64,000 bases of DNA from a bacterium (GTDB lineage: Bacteria > Actinomycetota > Acidimicrobiia > Spongiisociales > Spongiisociaceae), in NCBI GenBank assembly GCA_028820935.1, contig JAPPHZ010000036.1, forward strand, positions 1 through 64,000, given 5' to 3'. Shown here one piece after another: positions 37,168-45,329 of this stretch (its first letter is position 1; each line of letters starts with the position of its first letter). Made by a program: the position numbers and the translations under genes. The notes under the pieces were generated by a model. It was not told where the DNA came from and ran no database searches. It worked only from the letters and a program-made list of their open reading frames with translations.

Positions 37168-37949
37168 GGACCCAGTTGGAGGCGGTCCGTAGCCTCGTCG
37201 AGAACGAGCGGCTGGGGGCGGTCATAACCGTGGTCGAGGGTCCCGCCACCGGCGCCAAGGCGGTGCTGGATCGGGCGGACGGGCTGGTGGCCGGGAGCAT
37301 CCCCGGCGAGATACTCGATGCTGTAATGGCTGATGCGGCCAGCCTGATGGACCGTGAGCAGAACCGTACCCTCGGATACGGGGAGCACGAGGTCTACATC
37401 GAAACGGTGGCGCCCCAGCCCCGGCTCCTGATCATCGGTGCCGTTCACATCGCGCAGGAGCTCTGCCGGATTGCCCATAGCCTGGGCTTCAGGGTCGTCG
37501 TCACCGACTCCCGTCCGTTCTTCACCACGCCCGAGCGCTTTCCAGAGGCGCACCAGGTGATCGTCGGGTGGCCGGGAGAGATCGAGGACCAGTTGGACAT
37601 CGACCGTCGGACCTATGTGGTGATGCTCAGCCATGACGCCCGGTTCGAGGATCCGATGCTGCCCCTCGTCCTACCCAGTGAAGTCAGATACATCGGGGTG
37701 ATGGGAAGTCGCCGCACCCACCGGAAGCGGGTGGAACGGCTGCGCAAGGCTGGATTCCCCGACGACCAGATCGCTCGGATCCGCGGACCGGTCGGCCTCG
37801 ACATCGGCGCCGAGCAACCCGGTGAGGTGGCCATATCCATCCTGGCTGAGATGATCCAGGTCCGGTACGGGTCGGGTACCGGGGAGTCTCTCGTCGGGCG
37901 GAAGGGCCGTGTCCACCTTCAACGCACGGAGGATGCCGGCGACCTATGA
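37161..37949 (+). CDS. xdhC: XdhC with Rossmann domain
   Basis: A 262-residue XdhC/CoxF homologue. Residues 1-90 ([28 protein letters not shown]) are a degenerate N-terminal domain without the GGCVE cysteines. Residues 90-250 form the C-terminal Rossmann domain: [92 protein letters not shown]. Together with the preceding small protein it makes one complete XdhC. Likely delivers sulfurated cofactor to coxL. Confidence 0.9.
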   Translation: MVRTQLEAVRSLVENERLGAVITVVEGPATGAKAVLDRADGLVAGSIPGEILDAVMADAASLMDREQNRTLGYGEHEVYIETVAPQPRLLIIGAVHIAQELCRIAHSLGFRVVVTDSRPFFTTPERFPEAHQVIVGWPGEIEDQLDIDRRTYVVMLSHDARFEDPMLPLVLPSEVRYIGVMGSRRTHRKRVERLRKAGFPDDQIARIRGPVGLDIGAEQPGEVAISILAEMIQVRYGSGTGESLVGRKGRVHLQRTEDAGDL

Positions 37950-37998
37950 CCGTTCCTGGTCGGGTTCCGTCCAACCGTCAACGCTCGTTCGCCTGGTC

Positions 37999-38592
37999 AT
38001 GATGACTGCGGCGCTCGTCCTGGCAGGAGGTGAGTCGAGGCGCTTCGGCCGCCCCAAACAGCTCGCCGACTGGAGAGGGAAGCCGCTCCTGGCGCACGTG
38101 GTGGCCCAGGTGCAGGGTTGGCCGCAGGTGGGCGCGGTCTACGTGGTGCTGGGCGCCCGTGCCGAGCAGATCATGCAGACGGTCGATCTCGGCGATGCCG
38201 CGGTCATAGAGAACCTCGAGTGGCAGGAGGGGATGGGTTCGTCGCTACGGGTCGGACTGGACTTCCTGATCGGCGAGCGTTCGGTCGATCAGGCCCTGGT
38301 GGTGCTAGCGGACCAACCGAACGTGCCCGGTGACGTCGTGCCGAGGCTTCTCGAGGCCCGGAGGCGCTCCCGGCGACCGGTTGTCATTCCCCGATACCGG
38401 TTTACGCGCGGACATCCGGTGCTGGTCCATCGTTCGCTGTGGCCCGCCCTGATTACCGGGCTGAGCGGTGACCGGGGGGCCCGCAATCTCTTCCTGGCCC
38501 ATCCCGAATGGGTGGAGGAGGTGCGGGTGGAAGCCATTCCTCCCGGCGACGTCGACACGCCCGAGGATCTCCGCCGCATCGACAGATCCTGA
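37999..38592 (+). CDS. mocA: molybdenum cofactor cytidylyltransferase-like
   Basis: A 197-residue MobA-like NTP transferase: nucleotide-binding loop ALVLAGGESRRFGRPKQLADWRGKPLL, then VVLADQPNVPGDVVPRLL and RGHPVLVHRSLWPAL. The MocA/CoxI branch makes the cytosine dinucleotide form of the cofactor used by xanthine-oxidase-family enzymes, which suits this operon. ATG 37999 directly precedes the conserved motif. Last gene of the maturation cluster. Confidence 0.87.
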   Translation: MMTAALVLAGGESRRFGRPKQLADWRGKPLLAHVVAQVQGWPQVGAVYVVLGARAEQIMQTVDLGDAAVIENLEWQEGMGSSLRVGLDFLIGERSVDQALVVLADQPNVPGDVVPRLLEARRRSRRPVVIPRYRFTRGHPVLVHRSLWPALITGLSGDRGARNLFLAHPEWVEEVRVEAIPPGDVDTPEDLRRIDRS

Positions 38593-38754
38593 CAGCCAGG
38601 CCACGTCGCGACGCGCTAGCCCGGTTGCCCCGATCTTCATGGATGGGGGTTTGCAGGCCGAGTGGGGTGAAGCCTCGGACGCCTGGCCGGGGTCAGCGAT
38701 CTCGACGGCTCCGATCGGGTCTATCCTCTCGGGATAACGCGCGGAGGATGTCAG

Positions 38755-39768
38755 ATGATCATCGTCATGAAGTCGGGGGCTTCACAAGAACACATCGACA
38801 AGGTGGTGCGACGCCTGGTTGAGATCGGATGCGAAGCCCACATCTCGGTGGGACAGGTCCGTACTGTCATCGGGGCGATCGGGGATCGAGAGGTGATCCA
38901 GCAACAGCCGTGGCTGGCCATGCCCGGAGTGGAGCGGGCGGTACCGGTGCTGAAGCCGTACAAGTTCGTTTCCCGTGAGTTCCAGCCCGAGGACACGGTC
39001 ATAAAGGTAAGAAGCGCCCAGATCGGAGGCGGGGTTTTCGCTCCGATCGCCGGTCCATGTGCGGTCGAGACCCGGGACCAGCTGTTCGAGACCGCCGAAG
39101 CGGTGCTCGAAGCGGGCGCCACCATCCTGCGGGGGGATGCCTTCAAGCCCCGGACTAGCCCCTTCTCCTTCCAGGGCCTGGCGGAGGACGGTCTTCAGCT
39201 CCTGACGGAGGCCCGTGAGGAGTTCGGCCTGCCGTTCGTCGCGGAGGTCCTTGACCCGCGGGAGGTGGACCTGGTCGCCGGCTACGCCGACATGTTGCGA
39301 ATCGGCACCAGGAATATGGCGAACTTCGCGCTGCTCTCGGAAGTAGGCCGGGTCCACAAGCCGGTGCTGCTCAAGCGTGGGTTCACGGCCACTATCGATG
39401 AATGGCTCAACGCCGCCGAGTACATATACAAGGAAGGGAATCACGAAGTCGTCCTGGTGGAGCGGGGGATCCGGACCTTCGAGACCGCCACCCGGAACAC
39501 GCTCGACATCTCGGCGGCGCCGGTCATCAAGCATATGTCCCACCTGCCGGTGATCATCGATCCCTCACACTCGTCAGGACGACGCCACCTGGTTGCCCCG
39601 CTGGCTCGTGCCGCCATAGCCGTGGGTTCCGATGGGTTCATCGTGGATGTGCATCCCAATCCCGAGACCGCTCAGGTCGACGGTGATCAGGCTTTGCTAC
39701 CGGGCGAATTCGCCGAGCTGATGGACCAGATGCGAAACCTGGCCGCAGCTCTCGACGTCACCATATAG
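38755..39768 (+). CDS. aroF: 3-deoxy-7-phosphoheptulonate synthase (class I beta)
   Basis: A 337-residue DAHP synthase, first step of the shikimate pathway. N-terminal ferredoxin-like regulatory domain (about 1-70), then the barrel: IAGPCAVETRDQL, GDAFKPRTSPFSFQGL, the ADMLRIGTRNMANFALL segment, KPVLLKRGF, VERGIRTFE, LPVIIDPSHSSGRR. A GGAGG site lies 8 nt before ATG. Followed 16 nt later by tyrA: a compact aromatic operon. Confidence 0.95.
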   Translation: MIIVMKSGASQEHIDKVVRRLVEIGCEAHISVGQVRTVIGAIGDREVIQQQPWLAMPGVERAVPVLKPYKFVSREFQPEDTVIKVRSAQIGGGVFAPIAGPCAVETRDQLFETAEAVLEAGATILRGDAFKPRTSPFSFQGLAEDGLQLLTEAREEFGLPFVAEVLDPREVDLVAGYADMLRIGTRNMANFALLSEVGRVHKPVLLKRGFTATIDEWLNAAEYIYKEGNHEVVLVERGIRTFETATRNTLDISAAPVIKHMSHLPVIIDPSHSSGRRHLVAPLARAAIAVGSDGFIVDVHPNPETAQVDGDQALLPGEFAELMDQMRNLAAALDVTI

Positions 39769-39784
39769 CTGACCAGAAGTCCGG

Positions 39785-40807
39785 ATGCGTCGCGCCGCAA
39801 TCTTCGGCACGGGGTTGATCGGGGCCTCGCTCGGCATGGCCCTGCGGCGGGTCGGCTGGACAGTCGCCGGGTGGGACCCCGACCCGACAGCGCTGGAAGT
39901 GGCAACCGAACGCGGCGCGGTAGATGACCCGTGCGAGCGGCGGGAGGACGCTCTGGAGGGATCGGACCTGGTGGTTCTGGCCGGTCCCCTCACCGCCACC
40001 CTCGAGACCCTGCCGGGCCTGCGCACCGACGCCTTGGTAACGGATGTGGCCGGTGTCAAGGGTCCGGTAGTCGATGCACGACCGGTGGGTTTGCGAATGG
40101 TGGCCGGGCATCCGATGGCGGGTCTCGAGCAGGCCGGTCCGGCCGCGGCCTCGCCCTCTCTCTTCAAAGGCGCCGCCTGGGTCATCTGTCCGGATAAGGC
40201 TGTTGCGGACGATGTCGAGACCCTGGAATCGATAGTCGAGTCGGTAGGCGCCATACCGTACCGGCTTCCGGCTGCCGAGCACGACCGGGTGGTGGCCGAC
40301 ATCTCGCACCTTCCCCAGGTACTCGCCGTCTCGTTGATCAACCTGATCACGCGCCAGGACCCGGCCGCGACACGCCTGGTGGCCGGTTCGTTCCGCGACC
40401 TGACCCGGGTGGCCGCCTCCGAGCCGCGCTGGTGGCCGGAGGTCCTGGCCGCCAACGAGGGCAACCTCAGCGACTCCATCGAACGGCTGATGAGCCTGCT
40501 CGAAGAGGTTCGTCAGGAGGTGGCGCATGGTGATTCCGGTCCGCTGACCGCCCGGATCGAAGAGGCCAGGAGCAGGCGGCAGGCCATGGCGCCCCCGGTG
40601 GTGAGGGTAGGAGTGGTGCTCCAGGACCGTCCGGGCGAGATCGCCAAGGTGGGGCGGGCACTGGAGCGGAGTGGCGTGGACGTCCGCGACCTCCAGCTCC
40701 GCCATGCCCTCCACGGGGGAGGCGGCATCCTGACGCTGTCCGTACGACCGGCGGAGGCGGACGTGCTACGCGCCGCGTTGCTGGAGGCGGACTTCTCGCT
40801 GGAGTAG
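39785..40807 (+). CDS. tyrA: prephenate dehydrogenase with ACT domain
   Basis: A 340-residue tyrosine-synthesis enzyme. Rossmann motif AAIFGTGLIGASLGMALRRVGW, DVAGVKGPVVDA, AGHPMAGLEQAGP with the catalytic His, DISHLPQVLAVSLI and SFRDLTRVAASEP. A C-terminal ACT domain (VGVVLQDRPGEIAKVGRAL) probably gives tyrosine feedback. It shares the operon with DAHP synthase. Confidence 0.94.
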   Translation: MRRAAIFGTGLIGASLGMALRRVGWTVAGWDPDPTALEVATERGAVDDPCERREDALEGSDLVVLAGPLTATLETLPGLRTDALVTDVAGVKGPVVDARPVGLRMVAGHPMAGLEQAGPAAASPSLFKGAAWVICPDKAVADDVETLESIVESVGAIPYRLPAAEHDRVVADISHLPQVLAVSLINLITRQDPAATRLVAGSFRDLTRVAASEPRWWPEVLAANEGNLSDSIERLMSLLEEVRQEVAHGDSGPLTARIEEARSRRQAMAPPVVRVGVVLQDRPGEIAKVGRALERSGVDVRDLQLRHALHGGGGILTLSVRPAEADVLRAALLEADFSLE

Positions 40808-40967
40808 TCGGCCCAAGGCAAACGAAGGTGGCTCTGGTCCGTTCACAGCGGCAGTTCTCGGCGGGCCTGTTCGAGGCCTTGCGCGGCCGGGGGCCTCGGG
40901 CATGGCTTTCCTCGGTGCGTTCCAGAAGTCCTGGGAGTGGTTGCGTCGAATGAGGTCGGGTAGCCCC

Positions 40968-41177
40968 TCAGGTGGAGACGAGATGGGCCGTGGCTTGGGG
41001 TTCCGGGACGAGGTCTCCATTCGCCCGGAGCATCTCGATGTGATAGCCGACGGCTTCACGGATCAGGGACTCCGTCTCCTCCAAGGTGTCGCCGGCGGCG
41101 ATACATCCCGGCAGGTCCGGAACGTATGCGCCGTAGCCGTTGCCGGTTCGTTCGATGACCGCGATGTAGCTCGTCAT
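40968..41177 (-). CDS. hicB: HicB-type antitoxin
   Basis: A 69-residue partial RNase-H-fold protein: YIAVIERTGNGYGAYVPDLPGCIAAGDTLEETESLIREAVGYHIEML, the standard HicB core. There is no clear DNA-binding extension beyond it. The start overlaps the hicA stop by 4 nt. It should bind and neutralise HicA. Confidence 0.9.
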   Translation of the reverse strand: MTSYIAVIERTGNGYGAYVPDLPGCIAAGDTLEETESLIREAVGYHIEMLRANGDLVPEPQATAHLVST

Positions 41178-41377
41178 AGGGACCCTTTCTCGAGGCCGGC
41201 TTGCTTGACGATGCTGGCTCTCATGTCCGGCGAGAGGTCTTTGCCCATGTGCCCGGCAATCGTAACGGTGCCTGGCTTGTCCGGGTGGTTGTACTGGCGG
41301 TGACTTCCGCGGGTCCGCACGAGGTACCAACCATCGCGCTTGACCACTCGGATCGCGTCTCTAACTTTCGGCGGCAT
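41174..41377 (-). CDS. hicA: HicA-type mRNA interferase toxin
   Basis: A 67-residue dsRBD-like toxin: VRDAIRVVKRDGWYLVRTRGSHRQYNHPDKPGTVTIAGHMGKDLSPDMRASIVKQAGL, with the catalytic His in GSHRQY. It starts at ATG 41377, where homology begins; 19 further in-frame codons upstream are unconserved. Toxin-antitoxin order is the usual one. Confidence 0.9.
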   Translation of the reverse strand: MPPKVRDAIRVVKRDGWYLVRTRGSHRQYNHPDKPGTVTIAGHMGKDLSPDMRASIVKQAGLEKGSL

Positions 41378-41399
41378 ATCCGAGCTCCCACGAGTGGTC

Positions 41400-41510
41400 T
41401 GCGAAGTTGAGTACATATCCGTACATTTGTTCATATGCTAAAATATGGGTGTGACATAAACAGACCGATACATTTCTTGATCGTTATATGATTTACAGAA
41501 TCATGTCTTT
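41400..41510 (-). promoter_or_regulatory. AT-rich control region of hicAB
   Basis: Clearly more A/T-rich than the surrounding genes. It contains GTACATATCCGTAC with matching GTAC ends, and several TAtG/TAcG-type steps that could be -10 elements for hicAB reading leftward. Likely promoter and operator; recent acquisition is possible. Exact boxes not assigned. Confidence 0.4.
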
Positions 41511-41596
41511 GATGAGCACAGCTCTGGGACACCGCGGAGCCGCTGCCGGAAACCTGCCGACCAACCACGCAGAAGCTCCGGCTCCGTAGCGCCTCC

Positions 41597-41602
41597 TAGA
41601 CT
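41597..41602 (+). promoter_or_regulatory. -10-like box for nadE
   Basis: TAGACT ends 9 nt before ATG 41612; no ribosome site is visible, consistent with a leaderless or nearly leaderless mRNA. Confidence 0.4.
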
Positions 41603-41611
41603 CCGCGGACT

Positions 41612-43324
41612 ATGGAGACCATCCGGGTGGCCGGGGCTCAGATCAACCTCCGGGTCGGCGACCTCGCCTATAACGAAGGCCGGATTCGGGACGCGATGAA
41701 CTGGGCGGAGGCAGAGGGCGCTGACGTACTGCTCCTGCCCGAACTGGCCATTCCCGGCTATCCACCCGAGGATCTGGTGATCCGAAAGGGTTTCGTGGAC
41801 GCCAACCTGGGGGTGCTGGAGCGGCTCGCCGGCCATGCCGGGTCCACCGTCACGGTGGTGGGATTCGTGGATCGGGTACCGCCCGCCGGTCCGGTGTCCA
41901 CCGGTCGTGACTCCTGTCCGGTAGCGAATGCAGCAGCCTTACTCCACCGAGGTCAGATCAAGGGGATCTACAACAAGGTTCTGTTACCCAACTACGGCGT
42001 GTTCGACGAGGAACGCTACTTCGTGGCCGGCTCCGCGCCGGGGGCGGTCTGGAACGTGGGCGGCGTGGTGGTGGGAGTCTCCATATGTGAGGACATTTGG
42101 GTGCCCGATGGACCACCCTCCGCTCAGGTCGCGGCGGGAGCCCGGCTGCTTCTCAACATCAACGGATCGCCCTTCCACGTCTCGAAGGACGCGGAGCGGG
42201 TTCGCCATATCGAACGGGAAGCTGTCAGCGCCCGGGTACCCGTGGTCTATCTCAATCTGGTGGGCGGGCAGGATGAGCTGGTCTTCGATGGCGGGTCGAT
42301 CGTGATGGACGGGGAAGGTTCCATCCAGTACCGGGCCCAGCGCTTCGAGGAGGACCTGTTCGTGGTCGACGTCGAGGTGGGTGATCCGGCCGGCGAGCAG
42401 GCGGAGGCACCCGCAGCCCGGGCCGACTCGTTGCGCCAGGGTTCCGGACTCCGGTCCTCCGGCCCCGCTCCTGCCGCGGAACCCATCGAGCTCATCTACC
42501 GAGCGCTCGTGCTCGGGCTGGGCGACTACGTGAGGAAGAACGGCTTCTCGAAGGTGGTGGTGGGCCTCTCAGGAGGCATCGACTCGGCGCTGACGGCCGT
42601 GGTCGCCGTCGATGCGCTCGGTCGGGATTCGGTCCGGGGCGTCACGATGCCCTCCGAGTTCAGCTCCCAGGGATCGGTACGTGACTCCGAGGAGCTGGCG
42701 CGCCGGCTTGGAATCCGTCTTGATCGTATCGCCATCGGCGACCTGTTCGACGGATACCGGGACGCGCTCGAAGCCGTGTTCGCGAGCAGCGAGTTCGGGG
42801 TCGCGGAGGAGAACCTCCAGCCCCGGATCCGCGGCACCCTGCTGATGGGCATATCCAACAAGCACAACGAGATGGTCATCGCCACCGGAAACAAGTCCGA
42901 GATGGCGGTGGGCTATGCGACGCTGTACGGCGACATGGCGGGCGGCTATGCGGTGCTGAAGGATGTCTTCAAGACCACCGTCTACGAGCTGGCCGATTGG
43001 CGCAACCGCGCCCGAGAGGTGATCCCCGAAGAGATAATCCGGAAGCCGCCGTCCGCCGAACTGAGGCCCGGCCAACTCGATACCGATAGCCTCCCGCCCT
43101 ACGAGGTGCTCGATCAGGTGCTCGCCGCCTACATCGAGGAGGATCGCTCCATCGATGCGATAGTGGATGCCGGGTTCGACCGGGACATCGTCACCCGGGT
43201 CGCGGCCATGGTGGATCGCAACGAGTACAAGCGGCGCCAATCCCCACCGGGAGTGAAGATAACCCCCAAGGCGTTCGGGCGGGATCGCCGCCTGCCGATC
43301 ACCAACGGATGGCGGGGTGGTTGA
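41612..43324 (+). CDS. nadE: glutamine-dependent NAD+ synthetase
   Basis: A 570-residue two-domain enzyme making NAD+ from deamido-NAD+. N-terminal nitrilase-type glutaminase with the Glu-Lys-Cys triad: LLPELAIPGYPPEDLV, GIYNKVLLPNYGVFDEERYF, GVSICEDIWVPDGPP. C-terminal synthetase: P-loop VVGLSGGIDSALTAVVAVDAL, then GNKSEMAVGYATLYGDMAGGYAVLKDVFKT and RRQSPPGVKITPKAFGRDRR. Normal length for the bacterial two-domain form. Confidence 0.95.
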   Translation: METIRVAGAQINLRVGDLAYNEGRIRDAMNWAEAEGADVLLLPELAIPGYPPEDLVIRKGFVDANLGVLERLAGHAGSTVTVVGFVDRVPPAGPVSTGRDSCPVANAAALLHRGQIKGIYNKVLLPNYGVFDEERYFVAGSAPGAVWNVGGVVVGVSICEDIWVPDGPPSAQVAAGARLLLNINGSPFHVSKDAERVRHIEREAVSARVPVVYLNLVGGQDELVFDGGSIVMDGEGSIQYRAQRFEEDLFVVDVEVGDPAGEQAEAPAARADSLRQGSGLRSSGPAPAAEPIELIYRALVLGLGDYVRKNGFSKVVVGLSGGIDSALTAVVAVDALGRDSVRGVTMPSEFSSQGSVRDSEELARRLGIRLDRIAIGDLFDGYRDALEAVFASSEFGVAEENLQPRIRGTLLMGISNKHNEMVIATGNKSEMAVGYATLYGDMAGGYAVLKDVFKTTVYELADWRNRAREVIPEEIIRKPPSAELRPGQLDTDSLPPYEVLDQVLAAYIEEDRSIDAIVDAGFDRDIVTRVAAMVDRNEYKRRQSPPGVKITPKAFGRDRRLPITNGWRGG

Positions 43325-43436
43325 CCAGGTCTTTGCCCGGCATCGCATGGTCCGGGGGGTTCGAGTCGCCTAAGTGTGTCAATATCGCACCGGACAGGGT
43401 TAGCCTTTGGCTGGAAGGCGATCAGGGACTGATGCG

Positions 43437-44006
43437 ATGATGGCTGTTCGAAGGGCCGTACCGGTTGTCGCGGTTGTCCTGGCGCTCGCCGCCTGCGGCG
43501 GGGATGACTCGACGTCCGAAACGACTGCGGCTCCGACAGGCGCATCGCCGACCACCAGCACCGCGGTCACCGAGATGGTGGAGACCGGTGCCGATACCTC
43601 CGTCACCGCGGTAACTGCCGCAGAGGACGCTGTCGAGCCGGAGGGTGAGGGCGACTCTCAGGAGGAGGGGCCGGACACGACCTTGCCACCGGCCATCCCA
43701 CCGTACGAGGTGATACACCGTCTCATCGTCGATGATCGCACCACCCTCGTGATCCTGGTCGAGCCCGGCGCCTATTCCACCGTCCAGTTGGAGAACCTGG
43801 TCTACGACATCGTGGATACATATTCCCCCAATACGGCCATCGTCGTGGACGACCGGGCGGCCGCCGACCTGGCCATCGAGGACGATCTGACCACCGAGGA
43901 GCAGTCGACCCTCGACGATCGGACGTTTCTCCGGATCGAAAACGGAGTTGACGTCACGTTCCACGGGCCGTATGCCGATGCCGGGGGCATGACAGTCGGT
44001 AGCTAG
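43437..44006 (+). CDS. uncharacterised lipoprotein
   Basis: A predicted 189-residue lipoprotein: lipobox VLALAAC at about residues 15-21, a Thr/Ser/Glu-rich linker to about 85, then a small alpha/beta domain (YEVIHRLIVDDRTTLVILVEPGAYSTVQLENLVYDIV, TFLRIENGVDVTFHGPYAD). Family not recognised. An ATG pair opens the gene; the upstream in-frame stretch is unlikely to be translated. A ~165-bp repeat begins 7 nt after its stop. Confidence 0.65.
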   Translation: MMAVRRAVPVVAVVLALAACGGDDSTSETTAAPTGASPTTSTAVTEMVETGADTSVTAVTAAEDAVEPEGEGDSQEEGPDTTLPPAIPPYEVIHRLIVDDRTTLVILVEPGAYSTVQLENLVYDIVDTYSPNTAIVVDDRAAADLAIEDDLTTEEQSTLDDRTFLRIENGVDVTFHGPYADAGGMTVGS

Positions 44007-44012
44007 CCAATC

Positions 44013-44176
44013 GTGGTCGGTCTGTGCGGCGGTCGGCGTGCTCTGGACCGCCATCGACGCCTCTGGCTGCGTCCTGCCTCCTCAACGTACCCTGCGGGTA
44101 CGCCTTCGTCAGCAAGTCCTTGCCACAGACGCCGCTGGCGGCGCCATATCCCACCGCCACCCCACAGACTGACCAC
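44013..44176. repeat. ~165-bp imperfect palindromic repeat, copy 1
   Basis: Starts GTGGTCGGTCTGTG and ends CACAGACTGACCAC, near-perfect terminal inverted repeats; the interior is also roughly self-complementary. It shares the central block GGGTACGCCTTCGTCAGC with the two copies at 60975-61307. No coding capacity. MITE-like or a structured RNA element. Confidence 0.75.
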
Positions 44177-44219
44177 GGGACCCGCGATTACCTACGAACG
44201 CGCATAGCGTGAACACGCC

Positions 44220-44560
44220 CTAGTGTCCTGAGTCTTCGGCCACCGCGTTCCATGACCGCCGCCGCCGGACGCAGGCCGGCCGCGGGACAAAGGGGTTGAA
44301 AGCTTCACAAACCCGTCGCATACTGTCCGGCAGTCAGAAGCACCACCGGTTTCTGCTTTCGACGTCGAGGGGACCGGATCTGGGTTCAATTCGGGAGCGA
44401 CCCCGGTTGGGGATGGCGGGACGCGCTCGGCCCGAAGGAGGTGGTGGCTGGGGGATGGGCCCGCCGGGGAGGGCGTGTTCGCGCGTTTTTCGCGTTCTCG
44501 ATGCCTGGGGTGTGGGTAACGAGCTATCGAATCAGGACGGTAGTTCCAAGGACACCTAGT
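44220..44560 (+). repeat. ~320-bp intergenic repeat, copy B
   Basis: Second copy of the element at 19979-20300, in the opposite orientation. The strongest match is 44288-44538. The ends read CTAGTGTCCTGA and, inverted, CTAGGTGTCC, resembling short terminal inverted repeats. Frames in the two copies diverge after about 20 codons, so it is not a shared gene. It lies between the lipoprotein gene and the dimethylformamidase-like operon. Confidence 0.7.
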
Positions 44561-45329
44561 ACATCGTCAGCGCGCCGCTCACGTTGATGGTGGCGCCACT
44601 GACGAAACTGGCGTGTTCGGAAGCCAGGAAGGCCACCACCCGGGCCAACTCCTCGGGTCGTCCCATCCGCCCCAGTGGGCATTGCTCGACTCCGGCCGCC
44701 ACGATTTCGGGGGGAGCGTCAATGTGCTGCATGGGCGTGTCTACCTGCCCGGGCGCCACGCAGTTCACCAGAATGTCATGAGGACCGTAGGCCCGGGCAA
44801 ACCCCCGGGTCATGGAGACCACGCCCCCCTTACTGGCCACGTAGATGTGGCTGCCATGCACCGGTCCGGTCAGCCAAGCTCCGGACGTGAAGTTGATGAT
44901 GCGCCCCCCTCTGCCGGTGGCGATCATCGCCTCTCCAACCGCCTTGTTGAGAAAGAATGACCCCTTCAGGTTCACATCCAGCTGAGCGTCCCAGTCCTCC
45001 TCGGTCACATCTCCCAAATCCTTGCGCCTCAGGTACGCCGCCACATGAGCCAGCACCCACAGAGGGCCCAGCCTCGCTTCGATTCCGGCCACCATCGTCG
45101 GCATCGATCCGCTGTCAGCCAGATCGAAGACCAGCGGCAGATGTCTCCCGGGGTCCTCCAGTTCCGCCACCACCTCCCGCACCGTTTCCTGAACGTCCAA
45201 TGCCGCCACCCGGGCGCCCAGGGTGGCCATGACCTGGGCGGTCGCCCTACCGATGCCGCTCGCCGCTCCGGTCACCAGCACTACCCGGTCTTGGAGACCT
45301 GCGCCGAGCGACCAATCCTGTGCAGTCAT
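44556..45329 (-). CDS. SDR-family dehydrogenase (amidase operon)
   Basis: A 257-residue classical short-chain dehydrogenase. Cofactor motif VVLVTGAASGIGRATAQVMA with an Asp in ALDVQ that favours NAD(H), catalytic region NFTSGAWL...YVASKGG (Ser, YxxxK), and C-terminal FVSGATINVSGALTMY. ATG 45329 overlaps the stop of the large amidase subunit (ATGA), so it is the third gene of that operon. It probably oxidises or reduces a product of the hydrolase; substrate unknown. Confidence 0.88.
   Translation of the reverse strand: MTAQDWSLGAGLQDRVVLVTGAASGIGRATAQVMATLGARVAALDVQETVREVVAELEDPGRHLPLVFDLADSGSMPTMVAGIEARLGPLWVLAHVAAYLRRKDLGDVTEEDWDAQLDVNLKGSFFLNKAVGEAMIATGRGGRIINFTSGAWLTGPVHGSHIYVASKGGVVSMTRGFARAYGPHDILVNCVAPGQVDTPMQHIDAPPEIVAAGVEQCPLGRMGRPEELARVVAFLASEHASFVSGATINVSGALTMY

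Noticed and set aside
36859-37949. xdhC broken by a frameshift
   Set aside because: The first protein is a complete XdhC N-domain with its own stop, and the second has its own start and N-terminal part; separate XdhC proteins are common in molybdenum hydroxylase operons.
44296-44559. 87-codon reading frame with weak match to a frame near 20230
   Set aside because: Similarity holds for only about 20 codons, then the frames diverge by indels; the DNA is a non-coding repeat.
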